Shown here in pieces: positions 1 through 11,337 of a stretch of 64,000 nt of DNA (position 1 is the stretch's first letter; each line of letters starts with the position of its first letter). The DNA is from Hymenolepis diminuta (Eukaryota > Platyhelminthes > Cestoda > Cyclophyllidea > Hymenolepididae). Made by a program: the position numbers and the translations under genes. The stretch lies in NCBI GenBank assembly GCA_900708905.1, contig CAADRB010000064.1:195344-259343 (forward strand). The letters are read 5' to 3'. The notes under the pieces were generated by a model. The model worked only from the letters and a program-made list of their open reading frames with translations, ran no database searches and was not told where the DNA came from.

Positions 1-2550
1 GAGCATGACTAAAGAAAAGAAAATGGTATCGTCTGTATATCAAATATAATAAATGGCGTAACAAATTCTCTGAGATTAATAACTAAACCCACTTTACCAC
101 TAGGAAAACCATTTACCATAATCCTGATGCACTACAACATTATTAAGTCAATTACCGAGCGGTGTATCTCTGTGTTAGAGATAAATTTTCCCTTTCATCC
201 ATCATCTGTTCATTCAAACACATTGCACCGCATCATTTAAAAAGAATTTCTTTTGCCAACCTTCCCGAACGACCTTGTAAGATAATAACATTAGCGGCAA
301 TTCGCGTTCTATTTTCCCCTCGGAGGATTGGACACTTGATTCCTGAACACTGAACATTATATAAAAGGATATCTATTTATGTCCTCCTCTAATGTTAAAT
401 AATTAAAAATTCGTAAAGGAATGAAAGGCAGTAATAGAGTATAGCAAAGAGACAAATAGAACGAAGTGATTTTCATACTTGTCATAATTGTCAGAAGGAA
501 AAACAAGGGGAATTGTACGATCCCAAAGTGAGTGCATCAACATCATCTTTTGGCATATTTAGAGAGAAAAGAATTACAAAAACTAGGACGCATATGTAAG
601 TAGTACTTTATACTTAAAATTTCTCCAAAAGTATATGAAGATGAAAAATCAATATTTGCGAAATGTATTTCTACGGTAGGGAAGTCTGAACGATTGCGAA
701 TTGACTAGGGAAAGCATAAATGCATTTTAAAAATATAGACATAGATAAGAAGAATCCATCCCATAAAAATATACACTAGTGTAAACTTTTGGGAGGGTGA
801 AAGATCAACAGAGAAGGAGGAGCAGTTAGAAACAAGATAGCAGCCACTCTTTCTGAACAAAAAATTTTAAATATCATCCATAATCGCTGATTCATTAGCA
901 GAGACTGGAAGGGGATTGACACAAACGCGGCTTACCTATTTTAAAACATTAATGGCGAAAATAAAATCCAAGTTTCAAGCACATCCGGGAAATGCACTAT
1001 TGCCAGTAAAGATTCGTGAGAGATAAGGACAAGGCAGCGCTACATTTGCATCTAGGACATTGCGGAATCCAAACTAAATATTGAGGGAATTAAAATTAAT
1101 TAAACACTTTAAACCGTGTTTGTGTGAATAAATTCGGTAAAGCTGGCAGAAAAATCCTCTGAAACTTGAAGATGCGAGATAAGAACAACTCATAAAGCAA
1201 ACAAGGGGACGAAGCAACAGTGAAATAACATACGATTCGGCAATATGTGTTCAAAAGCAGTCCGCAGGTCGTGAAGGTCGTGGATGTGAATAATTATATG
1301 AACTAAGAACACCTCAAATCAACTTCGAGGTAACTTTAACACTATTAACACATATTAAGATGTTGATCACCAGTAATCAACACAATTTGTATTTAGTTCC
1401 GAAAATATGAGGTGTTTCATGTAGTTTCTCTTAGACATTGCATTAGTTTGCCTACTACCAAACTCAAATACATCAAATAGATCAGCTACGTTAAGTAAAT
1501 TTAAATAAAGTTTTTCCCTTCACGGAAGTAATATACTCTCTTTTCGAGCGTCTCAGATGCCAACGCTCGAAAATCAATGCTCAGCGGTGCACATTCAGGC
1601 AATGCGGATGGCCAACCGCACAAATTTTAATCTGGTCAACAAAAGAGGTGCCAGAATGCAAGTTTTTAATAAGAGCGATTTCAAGAAACCTTCTATCCAA
1701 ATCAAAAATAGCTAATACTTTACTAAACGGGATCAGGGAAATTTTTAAAATCCTCTTTCAAATAGTTAAAAAATAGTGATTCAAAAATGACCAGATAGAA
1801 AACTCAGGAACTAATTTCTGATATCAATCTCAGGCGCAGTCGTTATAAAGATTTATGTTTATCACGAAATAGAAGGAAATGCATCAATTCTTGCGATAAT
1901 TCACATAATATTATTTAAGCAGGCACTAACCTTTATTGTTAAAAGGGATAAAATTTGAAAATCATCGCCGTTTTTTAACTGCTCTATTGTGGTTTCATTA
2001 TCACCTGAATCAAGTAAAGTGAATTACCTAACTAGAGCAATAAAATTTTAATCATTGGATATTTATGAAGACCAAATATTCAAGCAAATTTGGCGTTAGT
2101 CCAGTCAAAAAGGAAACCGCTAAAAAGTAGGTGTTTTCAAAGTCCTGAGCGGAATTCGTAGAAAATATGAGTTCTTCAATCGAGTGCTAGATATCCCGAT
2201 TACTATTCCTCCACGCTCGTTCCTGGAAATCCTCGATTCTCCAACAAGTCTTCTCTATACTTCATAGTGGGCTCAAGCCACCGTAACCATAAGGTGCAGC
2301 CCAGATTATATAATGGACTACACGTTGTTGCATTAGTTATATAAATGAAGAGGTTCTTCTAATTCTTAGTTGATTGGGAAGAAAAAAAGGTGAGATGATA
2401 AAAGAACAACAGTACCATATGAATTACTATTTTTGAAATAGGAAGCACGCTTAAAAAGGGAATTAAGGAATAGTGGACACAATATCATAGAAATTAAATC
2501 ACTTTTTATATTGCTTGTGGACAGAAATGAAAGGTATTACTAGCAAAAAA
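1..2550. other. Gene-free stretch
   Basis: I see no exon chain, RNA gene or recognisable element here. Open frames are short and AT-rich with no plausible splice context. The only structured item is one copy of a short dispersed repeat at about 1591-1668. Confidence 0.5.
1591..1668 (+). repeat. Short dispersed repeat A, copy 1
   Basis: This stretch, containing GGATGGCCAACCGCAC and then TCTGGTCAA and GAATGCAAGTTT, matches the order and wording of 5694-5765 with scattered substitutions and small indels. The same blocks in the same order argue for a shared repeat rather than chance. The family and true ends are unknown. Confidence 0.45.
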
Positions 2551-3066
2551 TTATTGCTTGACCCCTCGTTTAACAGAATGACGAATTTTCGGACATTCTG
2601 AAGTAGAGACAGACTGCCAACCGATCAGATGACTAAGGTAAACAAGAGAAACATAACATAACGCAAACACCCAGAGGGAGACATTAATTATGTACGTCTT
2701 TGACAACTGCAAGTGTCTATTTTGACTAAGGTGAAACAACAACAAAACAAAGATATAAAAAATGCTCGCTTTACAACTATTATTGATTGACTCAAGGGTA
2801 TATTTAAAAATACGTCGGACGTGTATCACTGTAACGTCTGATACAGATTTCCAAAGAAGTTTTAGAGGGATATACTGTCTTTGGAGGTAAGAATACACGT
2901 TGGAATCGAGGGAAAAAACAAAAGGACACCGTATCGACACCTTAAAATGGCGTAAATTTGTCCCCCTGGCCATTCCCGCTAACACAATGTTTAAAATCCC
3001 ATTTATGTAACCCACTCTTAGTGTTTTTACTCTAAAATACTTACCCTTTAACCTGACATGGCCCAC
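2551..3066 (-). CDS. Long open frame of unknown status (171 codons)
   Basis: One uninterrupted minus-strand frame of 171 codons, the longest apart from the LRR exon of the ZYG11-like gene. It is rich in hydrophobic residues in its second half, with two possible membrane segments (about residues 100-112 and 127-147). I recognise no family. A strong donor-like GTAAGT lies only about eight codons after the start, which would be odd in a real single-exon gene. In DNA this AT-rich one frame of this size in 64 kb can arise by chance, so I list it as a candidate only. Confidence 0.18.
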   Translation of the reverse strand: MGHVRLKGKYFRVKTLRVGYINGILNIVLAGMARGTNLRHFKVSIRCPFVFSLDSNVYSYLQRQYIPLKLLWKSVSDVTVIHVRRIFKYTLESINNSCKASIFYIFVLLLFHLSQNRHLQLSKTYIINVSLWVFALCYVSLVYLSHLIGWQSVSTSECPKIRHSVKRGVKQ

Positions 3067-3139
3067 ATGTTATATCAGCGCTTATTCAAGCTCATGTTTT
3101 TAAATGCTATCTCTGGATTTGAATTGCATTTATAGCAAA

Positions 3140-3327
3140 TTAATTATTAGATCTTCCCTTCGGACCCAATGGTTCAGCTTTCCATACATCTCCATTTATC
3201 AATGAAGATAATATATCTTGAAACACTCGGGGGAGTAGATCCATAGCTACAGCTAAGAAGAACCATTTTAGGAAAATAGCAGAAGGCTTTGGTTCATGAT
3301 ATTCTGGATTTTGACGTCTCTTCTCAG
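3140..3327 (-). CDS. Probable 3'-terminal exon of an unrecognised gene
   Basis: On the minus strand a pyrimidine-rich acceptor ending in TTGACAG at 3328 opens a frame of 61 codons plus stop (phase 1: the first two bases complete a split codon). The peptide has a normal, complex composition: a basic start (EKRRQNPEYHEPKPS), a hydrophobic stretch (AIFLKWFFLAVAMDLLP) that could be one membrane segment, and a basic end (PLGPKGRSNN). Composition and acceptor make it more believable than neighbouring frames. I found no upstream exon and cannot name the family. It is not the arrestin C-terminus. Confidence 0.35.
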
Positions 3328-4749
3328 CTGTCAAGAATATATGCTGATGCAAATGATCTTTTGGAGACTCACAATGAATATGATGTCAATGTTGAGGCTA
3401 AAATTCTGATTTGTGGTGTTTTAATTACCTTTTTCTTTCATAAGACTTAACTCTACCTCTGATATTGATCATTGGGACTGAGAATCAGTAATATGTCTTC
3501 TTTTCCGCAACCATTCACATACAGTTAGAAGCTTAACACTTCACTATTTTTTCTCGAATTCCCTTGAGGTGGGATCCGCACTTCTAGAGACGGAAACTGA
3601 ATTTGTTGGCTGCTTTAACCATGACAGCCCAATCAAACCAAAAAAATTCTCGGCATCTTGATCGATTTGCCTTAGGCAAGACTTAGTTTTCTTTCTAATT
3701 CTCCTTAATATATGAAAACTCTAAAGAAGCTTCAGAATAAAAGGACTGGGCCGACTTTTCACAGTAACCGAAATGCGAAGCCTTCTTAGTTGAAATTAGA
3801 TCATGAGATTTCCCAGAGTGGAATCCACCTCTCCATAATACACTTTTTGCCTCCTAATTTTTTTTTTACTATCCTGTTATTTGGTAAGTTTTTTTGATGT
3901 TAAAGAGCTTAGCTGATGAGACTCAACCCATCTGTACTAGCAATTACTAAATATAGGCCTGCTTTTTAACATCTTCCTGATTTCAGGTTAAATTAAATCC
4001 TTTTTGTAAAGACCAGTAGCTGATATTTCACGTTCCTCAATGCTATGCACCTTTCTGGTCACCCACAAACATTTTGCCAAAATTATCTGTTCACTAGCAA
4101 AGGGATATTATCAGTCTCCGTACTTCGGTGACATTTGACAAGGTAATTGTAAAATTATTCACTAAGTGGAACATTTACAATGACCTTTTAAAGGAAATGA
4201 GGGAAGAGAGGGAGGAAATAGGTGAAGTCAATCTCATGACAGCTAAAAGTTCACTTCATACGAGCTCTTAAATCACTGATGCACGCAATTGTAATTGTCT
4301 AGACAACGAAATGGAAGATCCCGTTTCGCCCCGGCTCTTCCCCTCCTCCTTTAAATGTCATGGGGTACAATCATTTTTGACTAATCATTTAGTATAGTAA
4401 TTTCAGGTAATAAGCAACAAGGTAAAAGCAGGATTCGAATACTGTCTTTCAAACGCAGGTTTTGGGTTAGTAGCCTAAAGAGAATAAAAAAGAAGACGAT
4501 AAAGTGTAAAGGTGTCAGTCGTGTTGAAATGTTCCACTATAGCTATGCATCCTCTTGACAGAATAGTAACAATTTATAACAACCTTGTTAAAAAAAACAT
4601 TCATATAGAATGCAACAGCCACTCTTATTTTTCTGCGCTGTCGGATGTGCACTTTAATGATAAATAATCCAAATTCAAGGCTGCTCAATGAAATGAGCAG
4701 TGTTTCTATGAATGTAACCTTCAAAACTAAATCAAGGCTGGAAAATCAT

Positions 4750-4825
4750 CTTCAATGTACTAGAAGTTAAGAGCTATACATCCTATTTTCAAATCGGATA
4801 CTATATACGAACTTTAAATAAATGG
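4750..4825 (+). repeat. Short dispersed repeat B, copy 1
   Basis: Begins CTTCAATGTACTAGAA and ends CTTTAAATAAATGGA. It aligns along its whole length with 21891-21968 in the same orientation, sharing CTTCAATGT, CTAGAA, AGCTAT, ATCCTATT and TTTAAATAAAT in order. It has no coding potential, so it is probably a small non-autonomous repeat or the end of a larger element. Confidence 0.45.
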
Positions 4826-5693
4826 ACTTACTATAATTAATATACGGATTATATAGTTTTATATTGTAGATATTAAAAATAACAGTAAGACACGATAATC
4901 GGATGCCGTTACTAATTTTCCTTCTAGCTCTTATCTCAGTTGACTTTATTAGTCAATCAACACCAAAGAAATGTGACTGTTTCTCCTCAGTCCTCACTAG
5001 ATGAAATAGCAAAACAATTCCTGTACCCAAGGTCCATTATTAGATTGTGTTATGCGAAGAAAGATGAATAAACCACACAAAATGAGAGTATATTTTCCAT
5101 GGTTTCGGGAGGGATAGTGAGAGAAANNGGGGAGAGGGATATAGGCAATTCTCAGTGGTTGTTATTTGACCGGGCTGGAATTTACGTGTGTGTTCACTAC
5201 TTTCGTGGTTTTCGCGATGTGTGCGTATCTATCTTGGAACGAGTTCACCATCGCTGCATTGCAAAATTTGCTTCACTCCTTCCTCTCTGGGATCTGTAGT
5301 TTTTTCGTTTAGGATGAAATAATCGTCTGCTAACTAAGGCGATCACTGAAGATTTCAGTTGATGTGTACAATAATTATTTGTCTATTTTGAAATATAGTA
5401 ATGACAACGATCTGAACTTTGTATTTCTGTTTATCGAGTATTCTATAATATCTTGTTTATTTATTCTCCATTAATAACTCACATCAAAAAACTTTTACCT
5501 TCTTTTATTTACTCAAATCCGATCATTTACTTATAACAATTCACTCGTAACGTCTACCTTAGAGTTCGACGTCTATATTTGTGGTGTTTACTTTTGATTC
5601 TCCATCGAATAACAATGAAACAACGCACATATAAGAATTAAAAGTGCACATCTAAAGATTCAAGGGTCACGGGGCTGATACACAAATATGCGA

Positions 5694-5765
5694 ACATCCA
5701 GTGATGTGGATGGCCGACCACACTGTATAATTCTGGTCAAGGAGGGATGGAATACAAGTTTATCA
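5694..5765 (+). repeat. Short dispersed repeat A, copy 2
   Basis: Contains GGATGGCCGACCACACTG, TTCTGGTCAA and GGAATACAAGTTTA, the counterpart of 1591-1668 in the same orientation. The similarity fades on both sides, so the boundaries are approximate. Confidence 0.45.
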
Positions 5766-7680
5766 TATGACCGAGTCCTGGATACTTTCTAATGTAATTC
5801 TGGCTAACAATCTCAAAATATCCACAAGAGTAGCAGTAGAGAAGAGAAGTCAAATTTAAAGACGTTAGAGCTCTATTGAACGATATTCAATTGCTTCCGA
5901 AAAATTGTTCACAATAAAAATTTATTCATTTGTTCGGAAAAACAATTTTATAATTAAACATAATTTTCAATACGAGAGGGAAGAAAACAAACAAATAAAT
6001 ACGCTAATATCAAGGAAAAAAAAAACATTTAACAATTTGCATACTTTCGTTTTCCCCTTGACACTTCCTCTCAGCCCAATTCAAGTGATATAAACACCCT
6101 TCATAATGAGCTTTGGAATTACGATAAGAACGTTTAGAGGACTTCAATAGAATTTTTTATATGCCACCAGATCGAGAAAAAAAATAGCTGTTATTATCTT
6201 TTCGAACTGAGAAAAAAATATCCAAAAACTGGTTGAGATGTCCAAAATATGTCCACACAATAAATAGGGGAGAGAAGAAATATACTTCATTACTAAGACA
6301 GTGTGAATGACACTTATTCGTTTATTTTACCAAAAGCAACAAAAAACCAGATCAAGGATTCTGCCAGACGAAGAGAATAAAGCAATACCATAGTACTATC
6401 CTGAACGCTATAACTAGTGCTATTCTGTATTCTACAAAATAGGGATGATACACAAGATGATATATGAAAAATAGGAAGAGAAATAGGGAAAAATGGTGCT
6501 GTAATTTATCTGAATACTGAAAGTTTTCCAATATTGTCTCACTGTCCTCAATGAGCTTTGATCAACCGATCACCTTAATTAACATCTCTCCCTAATAATT
6601 TAACTCATGTTAATTTAGAGTAGTCTTGCATTTGTTTGGCGGTGCCGTAACACTAACATGATTGTCTGTGAAGTCACGAGATCGATATCCGCTGGTGTAT
6701 ATCCACCGATTGGAATGATTATCTGCATTGATATGTACAGAGAGGTTAACAGAGGGACAGCAAGAGGGAGACAGAGAGAGAACACTTTTCGAATGACGGG
6801 AGCTCTACCATGACGAGTGCCGAGGAACCCTTTTCTTCAATTGGACTAAATATGGACAAATAGGGTAAATTTGAATTGCAAATGCTAACAATGGAGATGG
6901 CATTAGGTAACAGAATTGTGATATTCCTGAAAAAGATGTAATAATAAGAAAGCATTTCAGTTCCATCGGAAAAAGACAGAAAAATCCTATTGTTCTGTCA
7001 CCTTTCCTCAAAACATTTCTAGTCATTTTAAATGGGAACTATTTGACACGCCAAAAGCGACCTTTTTACTACTGAAGATTTTGCTATGACTCGGCCAATT
7101 GGTGGGGGGTAGTAAAAGGGTTAGAAAATGTCATTTATCAAGCATCAATGCCCCAAAATACTTACAATGAATCACGTTTTACGAAACGAAATTATAAATA
7201 AGAATTAATAGTAATTGCTTTCTTCCTAGATTTTATTCAAAATGTCCAGTAATGGATAACAAAGATGTATATTTTTTATTATATGGCTTCATTTTGACAT
7301 TATAACAAAACAATTCGACCTCAAACTGCGATTTATCATGTCAATGAACGATTTTATTATCGGGAATTTGGACTTGGTCAGTGGAGTCATAAATGGACAG
7401 AAAATTGGAATTTCTCAAATATTTATGACCTTGAATATTCAAAAGGATTCAGATTTGGGTAAAAGTGAACATAAATTACGATAAAAAAATAATAATTCCG
7501 TAAACTTTCATTAACAAATAGCACTGAGATAAACACATTTAGAGGAAAACCTTCAAAACTATGTATGCAAGAAATGATAATATTATTTCGTCATCTTTCA
7601 ACTAAAGGATCGGTTCTAGACAGAGAGGACAAAATACAAAAGAAATGAAAACAGAGGTAAAAACGCATGAAAAGTGCAGA

Positions 7681-8231
7681 GTGCGTAAGGTATCTGGGGC
7701 CATTTATATTTTTGTGATTTAAACTAACCCGATAACAATTAACGCATTTATTTATAACAGAAGATCTCATGACAGACAATGGAAGATCCTATGTCTTCAA
7801 ACAAGATTTGGCTGCCTGTTATAAAGTTCTCAAAATCCACGATTGGATGGCCGAGAATTTTCATTATCATGCCACACCAAACTTATGACCTCCTAATTCA
7901 CCAGACCTTAATCCTTTACATTATTGTGTGGATCAGGAGAGGCATGATTTAAGAGGAAGTTAATAAGCATCCTCATAACAGCAAATCTTCCTCTCTGATA
8001 GAAGCAATAGCCCGATCAATGGGGGACATCAATAAAAACCGCCTCATCAAAGTTTACAATCGCTTTCGGATTGAGTTACTGATAGAAGCCGAAGGAGGTT
8101 ACATGGAATAAAACCTAGATAAATATTATGTTTATTTGCTTTGTTATAAGAAATTGTGGGTTTCAATCATTAACAGTTTCATTTTGCGTTTTTCTTAAAG
8201 TGCGTAAGGTGTTCTCAGATGCCTTACGCAC
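7681..8231 (+). mobile_element. Internally deleted Tc1/mariner-like element (551 bp)
   Basis: The left end GTGCGTAAGGTATCTGG at 7681 is the inverse of the right end (CAGATGCCTTACGCAC, ending 8231). Between them lies a remnant of a DDxD transposase. The leader up to AGAAGATCTCATG matches the start of the longer copy at 53914-55202. The sequence then jumps to the C-terminal third, reading KQDLAACYK, then WMAENFHYHATPNL, a stop, then PPNSPDLNPLHY. These correspond to the second and third catalytic aspartate blocks of Tc1/mariner enzymes. Stops and the missing N-terminal two thirds make it dead. The right end also carries an extra inverted copy of the terminal ten bases (8200-8209 against 8222-8231). 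No clean TA target duplication is visible. Confidence 0.8.
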
Positions 8232-10818
8232 CCTGTACATTGAACAACCGAAAATACTATTTAAACATGGAACAATTTTATTGCGTATTTTAAAAGTAAC
8301 GTTATATAAATAACCTTAGATGTTTAAATGTTAAAGAGTGAGATAAATCATTGGTATAAATACAAAGTTTGTTCGAATGAAGATTTTGAGGAATCGTTAA
8401 AGAAGTGCATGCTCAGGTCGATGCAAAAAACGTCAAGAACTGCCATACAAAATTCCATGTCACAAACTCTATGGTATCGTCTGGAGTGGATGCAGCCGAA
8501 TGTTTATGTACAAATCGAATTTCAAAATCTCATATTGTACTTGTTCTTCTTATGTTCCATTCCAATAACACCACTTAATTGTTCAAAATGGGAATCTACT
8601 TGGATGAAGGCAAAATCTGGGGAAAATATCCAAAGGAAATAAAGGTAATAATAAGACGATTTTAACATCTGAATCACAAAACAGTACTATTTAGCGAAAA
8701 AGATCAATCAATCTCAGGCAGGGAAAATGAAAACATCGAGGGGTAGTTTTGACAGCAGTGTTGGCACGGTGTGACGTCTCACCTTTTCAACTGAATAATT
8801 TTAAGGCCAAGGGAGTTAACCTGATCACTATCGTCATCATCATAAGCGTGAAGGCGAGGATTAAATGTGCCACTCCCAAATCCCACTTTCCTCCCCCTCC
8901 ACCCCCTCCTATGGAAAAGGTCGTGTGTGGCCATGTGTGGGAAACGAAAACCGCCCCAACCCAACCCACTAGGCGACATGAGTCATCTCTTATGTCTGGA
9001 CACGGACGCAGGCATCTTGCCAGGAGAGAGACAGTCAGCCAGCTAAAAACAACACAGATTTCTGTCTCATATGGCCCGTCTCTGGAAGTCAGATATTTGA
9101 TCATGAAATGCAGACAGAAGGTGTGACGAAAAAAGATGACAAACAGAGTCAAATTCCGAAACAGGTGGATGAAAGTACTTTTTTCCCTCTTGAAGCTTTA
9201 TTGATATCGTGCAGACAGAAAGACCTTAATCAACAGTTGATTCTGATTATTGAGAGATCCAACTCTCAAAAAAACGCAATACTCGGAAGGCACTAAATGG
9301 AAACAAACTTAGAAACAAACCTTGAGACCACTAATAACAGTGCCAAAATTCAAATGGAAACTACCGAATGAGCATGGACGCTAGTACTTCATAAATCCAG
9401 TAATCCATAAAATAGAATGACATTCAAACCCCTTTTGTATTGTCTTGTTAATGCGGATGATCTGGTTAATTCTGGCAAAGTAATAGAAATGTTGGGCACA
9501 TCAGATAAAATTGAGCATTTCAAGGTAAGCAAAGAGAAAAGTTCTCAGATAGTCTGCACCAGATAAAAAGTGCAAATCACAAGAAAATAATGTTGGAAGG
9601 CGAGAGAAAACAAGTTACCGGAAAAGGATGAATATTTTCAATTTGTAATCTGTCGTTAGTATGAGAACTAAATAAAACTGACCTATAATATTATACTTCT
9701 TGATAGCTATTATCGAGTTCCGTTGATCGAAAATAGAATCGCTTGGTGATCCAACTAAAGGCAGGCATTGTGATGTGTATGGCAGTCAGTATTACTATAC
9801 TTTAGAAAAGTACGCGTTTTATTTGAGCTCGAACGCGATTGGTGCTTATTTATTATATGTACATGAGGTCGTCATGAGTGGAGTTAGTTTAGAGTTAAAT
9901 TTTCAAGGCTTTAGATGGGAAAATAAACTAATTTTCGGTTTTGTGAATGACCATTCGAATTCACCTGCATTTATACATTTTATAAACCATTTCTAGTATA
10001 AAGCGTACATCTAGAACTCGATAAGTTCATAAAACGTGGTGCCCTTGGCTACCCCATCTTCACGGGAAATTAACGGTTAGATGAACTAAACCATGATTTG
10101 CGGTCAGTATATATGAAGTAGAATAAATAATACACTCATTAAAAAATACTAGACAGCTCAGCACTTTGTAAACCGTGGTTTTACTTGTAAATAATTGTAG
10201 AACACTTTCTTAGATATCCACTACAATACTGATCAGACACTTCGGTAATGCGTTTGAGAATGAACTGGGATCGATTCGAAAAATAAAATTTCAATAATTT
10301 ACAGTAGTAAACTTTATACAGCCATTCTCCTCATCTGTCCATCCTCTTCTAAGAGCAATAGAAGCCCAAGGTTTTGGATATAGAAAAACAAGCTTACGGA
10401 GTAAAATATTTGCACACAATCCTGTAATTTAAAAAGCTGACACCAACCGGCATAAACTGAAAAGAGAAGGTTTGAGTACGGTAATAGATAGTTGCAGATT
10501 TATACGCATCATAAAAATTCTCTGAGAAAAAAAACAGCATTTATAAAACTAGAGAGCACAGAAATTTGAATTAAAGGGAATTATTTAATGATGTCCATTT
10601 TTAAAAAAATGTGTGCGATCATAAAAACGAAAAAAAAACTTTTGGTAATTTTATAGATACATGGATACTAGAAAAATAGCTAGTCGATTTTGCAGCCAAC
10701 CGCAGGTAACATCTTAACTCAAAAACGATCCCTTCCAAAAAAGCAATTAAATGATTTTGTGAAGTGTTGTGAGGTATCAAAATTAGGATAGAAAAAGAAA
10801 ATCATAAAAGCAACGCAC
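8232..10818. other. Mostly gene-free stretch
   Basis: Apart from the possible exon at 9417-9524 I can support nothing here. A plus-strand frame at 8328-8642 (104 codons) directly follows the transposon and has no recognisable motif. The more GC-rich block at 8860-9110 has a CCTCCCCCTCC-type pyrimidine tract and open frames on both strands, a sign of base bias rather than coding. The missing arrestin exons would be expected on the minus strand in or beyond this area, but I did not find them. Confidence 0.4.
9417..9524 (+). CDS. Possible exon of an unrecognised gene
   Basis: An ATG opens 36 codons of ordinary composition (PLLYCLVNADDLVNSGKVIE, then MLGTSDKIEHFK) ending exactly at a strong donor, AAG|GTAAGC. 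An AG lies just before it, so it may be an internal exon rather than a first exon. No partner exon was identified and the frame closes 14 codons after the donor if unspliced. The donor and composition are the only support. Confidence 0.25.
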
Positions 10819-11337
10819 CTTAAAAGTGAAGGGATAACTGTCTGGGCCAAGTTTGCGAACCAGTCTTTCCTGGAGTCTTGAGATTCTGGGCTGGGAGTTG
10901 TCATCTGTAAGAACCACTGGAGGGTAGACTTGTTTGGTATTAAGAAATAAATCCTTATGCCAATTGATTCCATGAAATTCATCCCCATCTCGACCATGTC
11001 GGAAAGCACAGAGCAAGTGAACGTAAACCTTGCGACCTTTAACATATTCTGGATCAACCAATACGACACCCTCTATATAAATAATGAAAAATAAATAAAA
11101 ACTTTGACGCATGAAAGAAAACATATCAAATGAAAAATAACCAACCGATAGGATCAACGTGAGTTAAATGATCAATAAAGTCACGTTTCCCGAGATAGAC
11201 GGTTACCTAATAACCGAAATGAAATAAAAAAATAAGACGTACCTTTCCGTTTGGAGTAGATTTTTTAAAAATCCTAAGAAATAAATATATTTGATAAAAG
11301 TATCTTACCGAGTTCCATGACGTTTTTGATCACTCAT
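10819..11337 (-). CDS. Arrestin, first four exons (partial)
   Basis: Arrestins bind phosphorylated, activated GPCRs at the plasma membrane, block G-protein coupling and (beta-arrestins) link receptors to endocytosis. Four minus-strand exons join in frame: 11337-11309, 11273-11243, 11206-11146 and 11072-10819, giving 125 codons. The start is MSDQKRHGTRIFKKSTPNGK, then VTVYLGKRDFIDH, then GVVLVDPEYVKGRKVYVHLL, CAFRHGR, KDLF and finally RLQERLVRKLG with YPFTFK. These are the signature blocks of the arrestin N-domain, in order. Introns are 35, 36 and 73 nt. The last exon ends at AAG|GTGCGT, so the gene continues at lower coordinates. The rest of the N-domain and the whole C-domain (about 250-280 residues) were not found, which implies a long intron. 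Visual and beta types cannot be separated from this part. Confidence 0.9.

Larger units (their letters stand above)
3360..7680. other. Gene-free stretch with short repeats
   Basis: No supported gene. It contains dispersed repeats at 4750-4825 and 5694-5765, two undetermined bases at 5127-5128, and a purine-rich run of AGAG near 6755-6782. The overlapping minus-strand frames near 6.75-7.03 kb have no coding character that I can defend. Confidence 0.5.

Noticed and set aside
8779..9152. Overlapping open frames on both strands at 8.8-9.15 kb
   Set aside because: Raised GC and a pyrimidine tract remove stops on both strands; neither reading has a recognisable domain or splice support.
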